DNA of 6,663 nt, taken from NCBI GenBank assembly GCA_021780585.1, contig JAJXYM010000290.1, positions 1 through 6,663 on the forward strand, written 5' to 3'. How positions within the stretch are numbered: the first letter of the stretch is position 1; each line of letters starts with the position of its first letter. The position numbers and the translations under genes were made by a program. Below the pieces are notes generated by a model. The model was given only the letters and a program-made list of their open reading frames with translations, was not told where the DNA came from and searched no databases. The DNA comes from Deltaproteobacteria bacterium. GTDB lineage: Bacteria > Desulfobacterota > Binatia > Binatales > Binataceae. Of this stretch, positions 1 to 4,166 are shown piece by piece.

Positions 1-1716
1 GTGGAAATCGACCCATTCGGGAATCGCGGCGTCCTCCAACCGTTTGAAGCGCGCGACGGCCTCATGTTGCCGGCGCACGTATCCTTCATATTTGATCTCG
101 ATTTCGAGCTCGGCCGCCTGGTCGAAATCGAGCGTTGGCGCGATCCGCGCCATCCGCGCCGCGTCGAGATAGCCGATTTCGGGCCGGCGCAAAAGTTCGA
201 GCGCGCGCGCCGCCTCGCGAATCGGCGCCGAACCGGCCGCCGTCAGAATCGCGTTGGCGGCGGCGTCGGGCGGGACGAGCGCTTCGCGCAGTCGGGCGAT
301 TTCGGCGGCGACGCGCTCCGAGCGCGCACGGATCCGCGCCGCGGCGTCCGCGCCGAGCAGACCGAGCCGTGCGCCGAGCGGCGACAGACGGCGGTCGGCG
401 TTGTCCTCGCGCAGCGTGAGCCGATATTCGGCGCGCGAGGTGAACATCCGGTAGGGTTCGCCGCCGATTCCGCGCGTCACCAGATCGTCGATCATCACGC
501 CGATATAGGCCTGCTCGCGGCCGAGGACGAGCTGCGGCTCGCCGCGCGCGCTCATCGCGGCGTTGATTCCGGCGATCAGTCCCTGCGCGGCGGCCTCTTC
601 GTAGCCGGTGGTGCCGTTGATCTGTCCGGCGAAGTAAAGGCCCGCGACCGGCCGGGTTTCGAGCGTCGCGCGAAGCTGGGTCGGATCCGCGAAGTCGTAT
701 TCGATCGCATAGCCGGGCCGCATGATTTCGGCGCGCTCGAGGCCACGAATCGAATGGACCATCGCGAGCTGCACGTCGAGCGGCAGGCTGGTCGAAAGGC
801 CGTTCGGATAGACCTCGACGGTGTCGCGGCCCTCCGGCTCGAGGAAGATCTGATGGCGTTCCTTGTCGGGGAAGCGCATCACTTTGTCCTCGACCGAGGG
901 GCAATAGCGTGGGCCGCGCGACTGGATCACGCCCGAGTACATCGGGGAGCGGTCGAGTCCGCCGCGGATAATGTCGTGAGTGCGGGCGTTGGTCCAGGTC
1001 AGATAGCAGAGAAGCTGCGGTCGCGTGATTCGTTCGGTGCGGAACGAAAACGGCGGCGGCGGATCGTCGCCGGGCTGAGGCTCGAGTTCGGAATAATCGA
1101 TCGTGCGGGCGTCGAGCCGCGGGCAGGTGCCGGTCTTGAGCCGGCCGATCCGGAAGCCGTGCGCGGCGAGACTCTCCGACAGGCCCATCGCGGCGAAGTC
1201 TCCGGCGCGGCCGGCGTGATAGTTGCGCATCCCGATATGGACGAGGCCCTTCAGGAACGTGCCGGTGGTGAGAATCACCGCGCGCGCCTCGAAGAATTCG
1301 CCGATTTGCGATTCGACCGCGCGCACGCGGCCCGCTTCGACGATCAAACGTTCGACGCTGGCCTGCCGGATCGTCAGATTTGGCGTGGACTCGAGCACGC
1401 GCTTCATCCGGGCGCGATAGGCGGCCTTGTCGGCCTGGGCGCGGCGGGCGCGGACGGCGGGGCCTTTGCGCGTATTGAGGAAGCGGAACTGGATTCCGGT
1501 TTCGTCGATCGCCACGCCCATCTCGCCGCCGAGCGCGTCGATCTCGCGCACCAGATGGCCCTTGCCGATTCCGCCGATCGCGGGATTACAGGACATCTGG
1601 CCGATATGGTCGAGGTTCAGCGTGAGCATCAGGGTGCGCGCGCCGATGCGGGCGGCGGCGAGGGCGGCCTCGATTCCGGCGTGGCCGGCGCCGACGACGA
1701 TAACGTCATGGAGCAT
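1..1716 (-). CDS. mnmG: tRNA uridine-5-carboxymethylaminomethyl modification enzyme MnmG (GidA), C-terminus cut by window edge
   Basis: With MnmE, MnmG installs the (carboxymethyl)aminomethyl group at C5 of the wobble uridine of certain tRNAs, using FAD, NADH and a folate one-carbon donor in the cytoplasm. Seen here: an N-terminal Rossmann motif VVGAGHAGIEAA (residues 7-18), the block SCNPAIGGIGKGHLVREID (from residue 42), KGPAVRARRAQADK, TGTFLKGLVHIGMRNYHAGR, GPRYCPSVEDKVMRF, and a second FAD-contacting block GLYFAGQINGTTGYEEAAAQG. Both cysteines known to be essential in the family are present (C43 and C272). The start ATG lies at 1716-1714, with a plausible ribosome site AGGACG (1727-1732) 10 nt upstream; no in-frame start lies closer. 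The 572 residues seen end at a family-typical IPEWVDF, so roughly the last 50 or more residues (usual length about 620) are off the left edge. One oddity is TGTCPR at C198, where the family usually has TGTPPR. Confidence 0.97.
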   Translation of the reverse strand, partial: MLHDVIVVGAGHAGIEAALAAARIGARTLMLTLNLDHIGQMSCNPAIGGIGKGHLVREIDALGGEMGVAIDETGIQFRFLNTRKGPAVRARRAQADKAAYRARMKRVLESTPNLTIRQASVERLIVEAGRVRAVESQIGEFFEARAVILTTGTFLKGLVHIGMRNYHAGRAGDFAAMGLSESLAAHGFRIGRLKTGTCPRLDARTIDYSELEPQPGDDPPPPFSFRTERITRPQLLCYLTWTNARTHDIIRGGLDRSPMYSGVIQSRGPRYCPSVEDKVMRFPDKERHQIFLEPEGRDTVEVYPNGLSTSLPLDVQLAMVHSIRGLERAEIMRPGYAIEYDFADPTQLRATLETRPVAGLYFAGQINGTTGYEEAAAQGLIAGINAAMSARGEPQLVLGREQAYIGVMIDDLVTRGIGGEPYRMFTSRAEYRLTLREDNADRRLSPLGARLGLLGADAAARIRARSERVAAEIARLREALVPPDAAANAILTAAGSAPIREAARALELLRRPEIGYLDAARMARIAPTLDFDQAAELEIEIKYEGYVRRQHEAVARFKRLEDAAIPEWVDFH

Positions 1717-1754
1717 CGGAAATAACCGTCCTGAAACGCCGGTCGCGCGCGAGA

Positions 1755-1770
1755 AGTTTCACGTGAAACA
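1755..1770. promoter_or_regulatory. parS: parS centromere-like site (ParB-binding palindrome)
   Basis: The bases AGTTTCACGTGAAACA match the widely conserved chromosomal parS consensus TGTTTCACGTGAAACA at 15 of 16 positions; the inner 14 bases (1756-1769) are a perfect palindrome. ParB (Spo0J) loads at such sites and spreads, recruiting ParA and SMC for origin segregation. The site lies 38 nt upstream of the mnmG start codon, inside its leader. In many bacteria mnmG is followed by rsmG, parA and parB, which here would lie to the left of the window. No second copy was found in the window. Confidence 0.93.
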
Positions 1771-1818
1771 TCATCGGACGCGGGCGGCGGATGAACGCTT
1801 GATTATGGCGCGCCGGCG

Positions 1819-1843
1819 CGGCGGCGGAAAGGGCGCGCCGCCG
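1819..1843. terminator. GC-rich hairpin downstream of the lipoprotein gene, possible terminator
   Basis: The arms CGGCGGCG (1819-1826) and CGCCGCCG (1836-1843) form a perfect 8-bp stem with a 9-base loop, 24 nt beyond the stop codon of the minus-strand lipoprotein gene. No T-run follows on either strand, so it is not a classical intrinsic terminator. In GC-rich DNA such a stem can arise by chance. Confidence 0.3.
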
Positions 1844-1867
1844 GCTGCTGAGTCTCGCCGCCAGTGC

Positions 1868-2554
1868 TCAACGATTCGGAAGCGATGGATGAATCGACAA
1901 TGACTCTATAGTCTGATCTTTCGAAGCCTGAGCGGCAATGTCGGTCGCCATTGCAGCCAAGGCCGGACTGAAAGCGGTGTTGAAGCGTTCGGAATCGTGC
2001 CTTTGGAGGGTGGGCTCCACAAAAAAAATCCCAGCCGCAAAAGGAATCAAAAGTGCGCCGCCGAGTAGAGCGGCGTCGGCGCCCAAATGAGCATGAGCCC
2101 CTGGCGCATCAAAATCGAGGGGCTTGACGGAGGAGATTTCGGCGAGCGTCTTTCCGGTCTTCGGCTCGATAAATGTAACCATCAGCTTTACGGGTCGCAG
2201 GGCGAAATAAGGCAAGCCAGTCGTAGCCGGTATCGCGAGCAAATCCGCATCGCTTGCCGATCCCCTGTCGTCCACCGTTTTAACATTCGCGAAGCCGGCC
2301 GCAAGCGCATCGCGAAGGGCGTCAGCTAAAGCGGGATTCAACTTCTCGTAGAAACCCAGCGGTTCGTGAAGAGTCAGGGATGGATCGGCCAGGACGGCGA
2401 CTTTGAGGGGAAGCTTGGCCGTTCCCGCGGGAGCGGGCGTTACCACCTGCGGCGGCAGCACCGTATGCGCGCAGGCGGCGAAGGTGAACGTTGTCAAAAC
2501 CGCGAAGACGATCGTTTTGGTCGCCTTCGGACAGCTTGCACACTGGCTAATCAC
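1868..2554 (-). CDS. Putative lipoprotein of unknown function
   Basis: This is a 228-residue protein that I do not recognise. The N-terminus has lysines (K10, K13), a hydrophobic stretch (about residues 15-27) and then FAAC, which resembles a lipobox with Cys28 as the lipidated residue; F at -3 is not canonical. A short proline-rich linker (33-49) follows. Next comes an alternating pattern: strand LKVAVLADP (50-58), helix LADALRDALAAG (76-87), strand FANVKTV, strand LRPVKLMVTFIEPKTGKTLAEIS (119-141). This resembles the small alpha/beta domains of envelope lipoproteins such as the LpoB/CsgG type, but that is only a fold guess. A second hydrophobic stretch (161-179) could be membrane-embedded or part of the core. 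The start is GTG at 2554-2552, needed to include the signal sequence; no strong ribosome site is visible. It is transcribed toward mnmG, with 151 nt between them. An 8-base T-run in the coding strand encodes IFF near residue 176. Confidence 0.75.
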   Translation of the reverse strand: MISQCASCPKATKTIVFAVLTTFTFAACAHTVLPPQVVTPAPAGTAKLPLKVAVLADPSLTLHEPLGFYEKLNPALADALRDALAAGFANVKTVDDRGSASDADLLAIPATTGLPYFALRPVKLMVTFIEPKTGKTLAEISSVKPLDFDAPGAHAHLGADAALLGGALLIPFAAGIFFVEPTLQRHDSERFNTAFSPALAAMATDIAAQASKDQTIESLSIHPSLPNR

Positions 2555-2942
2555 TGGGAAAGTCAGATAAATAACTACTGGCGGGGGATTTATCTTTTGA
2601 CCCGCAAGATGCGCACTTCGTAGCAGTTCGGCGGCGGCGGGCGCTTTCCAGCCGCGCCAATACCCACATCAAGCATATCTTTCCTGCTTGTTGATACATT
2701 CATCGCCGCGCGAAGACAGCCGATGGCGTGGCGTTGCGCCCACCGGCGCCGGACATGGGCAGTTCGCGGTGACGATTCGTATATCGCATGCGCAAAGGAA
2801 AGACAAAATAATTGACAATGTCCTGAATTTGGCCGCAATTATAACCTAAAAAGCGCTAACGCCCCAACCAGAGCGAGCAGACCATGAATTCATACCAGGT
2901 TCGGATCCGTGGAATTTCGACGATTGCTGGCGCGACGGCCGC
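2555..2942. other. Gene-free stretch between divergent genes
   Basis: No convincing coding region is visible between the GTG start of the minus-strand lipoprotein gene and the repeat copy that precedes the plus-strand secreted-protein gene. Short open frames occur but lack plausible starts or recognisable composition. The part around 2795-2860 is clearly AT-richer than the surroundings and holds the one plausible sigma-70-like promoter. The lipoprotein promoter should lie in the left part, but I cannot point to a good -35/-10 pair there. Confidence 0.6.
2812..2845 (+). promoter_or_regulatory. Possible sigma-70-type promoter in an AT-rich patch
   Basis: A perfect -35 hexamer TTGACA lies at 2812-2817. 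Candidate -10 elements are AATTAT (2837-2842, spacer 19, 4 of 6 matches) or TATAAC (2840-2845, 5 of 6 matches but spacer 22). The spacing is not ideal in either case. It points toward the plus-strand gene that starts at 3019, about 170 nt away. Confidence 0.3.
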
Positions 2943-3016
2943 GCGGCGATCGCGGAGGGGATGTCGATTGGCTTAGCCAGGCTGCCCACACTATAGCGGC
3001 GCGGCCGGACTGTGAA
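2943..3016 (+). repeat. 74-bp direct repeat, copy 1
   Basis: This copy matches 4071-4144 at 67 of 74 positions with no gaps. The stretch 2981-3010 is identical to 4109-4138 over 30 bases and 2966-2979 is identical over 14. Five of the seven differences are C/T or G/A transitions lying in or next to the left half and right end. The copy ends two bases before the start codon of the secreted-protein gene. Within it, TTGGCT (2968-2973) and TATAGC (2992-2997) are spaced by 18 nt, which could act as a weak promoter. Confidence 0.9.
2968..2997 (+). promoter_or_regulatory. Possible promoter inside repeat copy 1
   Basis: The -35-like TTGGCT (2968-2973, 4 of 6) and -10-like TATAGC (2992-2997, 4 of 6) have an 18-nt spacer. 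A start of transcription near 3004 would give a leader of about 15 nt before the ATG at 3019. The same pair is preserved in copy 2, upstream of the next gene. The match to consensus is modest; conservation in both copies is the main support. Confidence 0.35.
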
Positions 3017-3018
3017 TA

Positions 3019-4041
3019 ATGGCGACTATGAAGAATCGAGCTATCGCCATAATCGGACTTCTGACGTTCCTGCTGGCGTCAGGCGCATACGCGCAAACGG
3101 CCGCTGCTCATCCAGACCTTGCATCCGCCGATTGGTCGCTGAAGCAAGCGCGCGCCCTGAACGCCGAACCCAAGGACGCCGTCTGGAAATTCATAAACAA
3201 CCTGTGGGGCAATACTGATTTAAGCCCCGGTAATGGCAAGCTGTGCGAATTTCATTTCGCTGACCTGCGCCACTCGGGAGAATTGTCGCTGGTTGTTTCT
3301 TACGATGGCGGCGGCACGATGGACTGCAATGATGTTGCAGTGTTCGATAAAAGCCCCGTCGGCATTGATGATTATGACTTCGCCTCCCCCGGAATGTTTT
3401 GGTACGATGATATCAAAGACATTAACGGGGACGGCAGATACGAGTTAATTGTTGATGCGATCGTCGCAGCGCCCTACGGCGGCGCCCGCTGCTGGGCGAC
3501 ATGGCCGGTGGTTTACGGTTGGAACGGAACCGGTTACGCGGATGTAAGCGCGCGGTTCAAGGGCTTCTATAAAGAAACCCTCGCCGGACTGACCCGCCAG
3601 CTTGCCGCACCGGCATCCACTCCCGCCCCACAACCGACGGAAATATCCACGAGCCAGCCGCCGGGACTCGAAGCGCGGGTTATCAGAGCGCCGCAAGCCG
3701 TTCCCACGCCCGCTCCGTCCGACGCGCGCGATCTCGACTGCACGCAGGCGGAGGCGGCCAAGATCGAGCGCTTCCTGGGGATTTCGCGTGACGCCGGGAT
3801 GAGCGACGCGATCCGATGGGCCGAAAGCGACGATCCGATCATGCGGAAGTTCGCCATCAGCATCCTGCGGGATATCGGGACTCCGGAAGCGAACGGTTAT
3901 TTGCGAACCCTGAGTCGCGATCCGGATCGGAACGTCGCTATGGCGGCGACAAGCGGTTCGCGGGTGAAAACGCCATCCGCGTATCCGACGATTCTGGGCG
4001 AACTGATTCCATTAACGCCGGGCTATCCGCCCGCAAAATGA
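3019..4041 (+). CDS. Secreted protein with FG-GAP/VCBS-like motif and HEAT-like C-terminal tail
   Basis: This 340-residue protein has no family I can name. A Sec signal peptide is clear: MKNR, a hydrophobic core (residues 8-19), and ASGAYA before Q26 as the likely signal peptidase I site. The mature N-terminal domain (about 30-190) contains DINGDGRYEL (134-143), the calcium-loop type motif of FG-GAP/VCBS repeats, flanked by aromatic, glycine-rich segments (MFWYDDIK, VVYGWNGTGYADV). A linker rich in P, A, T and S follows (about 197-238). The C-terminal part (about 240-325) is helical, and SDDPIMRKFAISILRDIGTPEANGYLRTLSRDPDRNVAMAA resembles HEAT-type repeats. Two starts are possible, ATG at 3019 or ATG at 3028; the second leaves the shorter, more usual signal peptide. 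Neither has a visible Shine-Dalgarno site. An in-frame TGA at 3013-3015 rules out an earlier start. The gene sits between the two copies of the direct repeat, and its first half looks less GC-rich than its second half. Confidence 0.85.
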   Translation: MATMKNRAIAIIGLLTFLLASGAYAQTAAAHPDLASADWSLKQARALNAEPKDAVWKFINNLWGNTDLSPGNGKLCEFHFADLRHSGELSLVVSYDGGGTMDCNDVAVFDKSPVGIDDYDFASPGMFWYDDIKDINGDGRYELIVDAIVAAPYGGARCWATWPVVYGWNGTGYADVSARFKGFYKETLAGLTRQLAAPASTPAPQPTEISTSQPPGLEARVIRAPQAVPTPAPSDARDLDCTQAEAAKIERFLGISRDAGMSDAIRWAESDDPIMRKFAISILRDIGTPEANGYLRTLSRDPDRNVAMAATSGSRVKTPSAYPTILGELIPLTPGYPPAK

Positions 4042-4070
4042 CCGGCGCGATGCTGCGCGGGCCGGACGCG

Positions 4071-4144
4071 GCGGCGGTTGCGGAGGGGACGTTGATTGGC
4101 TTAGCCAAGCTGCCCACACTATAGCGGCGCGGCCGGACAGCGAA
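4071..4144 (+). repeat. 74-bp direct repeat, copy 2
   Basis: This is the second copy of the sequence at 2943-3016, offset by exactly 1128 bases and identical at 67 of 74 positions. It lies in the 125-bp gap between the secreted-protein gene and the transglutaminase gene and ends 22 nt before the latter's start codon. It contains a small inverted repeat TTGGC-TTA-GCCAA (4096-4108) that copy 1 has lost at its last base. Confidence 0.9.
4096..4125 (+). promoter_or_regulatory. Possible promoter inside repeat copy 2
   Basis: TTGGCT (4096-4101) and TATAGC (4120-4125), with an 18-nt spacer, repeat the arrangement found before the previous gene. Transcription from here would give a leader of about 35 nt before the ATG at 4167. 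The inverted repeat TTGGC-TTA-GCCAA overlaps the -35 element and could serve as an operator. Support comes from conservation between copies, not from strong consensus matches. Confidence 0.35.
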
Positions 4145-4166
4145 GGGTGCGGCGGCGCGAAACATC

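Noticed and set aside
1..1725. Long plus-strand open frame of 574 codons
   Set aside because: It is antisense to mnmG, whose conserved motifs are unmistakable on the minus strand; the arginine- and glycine-rich translation is typical of a GC-rich shadow frame.
2590..2838. Minus-strand 82-codon open frame upstream of the lipoprotein gene
   Set aside because: It has a TTG start, no ribosome site and no recognisable composition, and it spans the AT-rich promoter-like patch.
2884..2976. Small plus-strand ORF of 30 codons beginning MNSYQVRIRG
   Set aside because: It has no Shine-Dalgarno site and an arginine-rich end that runs into the repeat; its frame is not kept in the second repeat copy.
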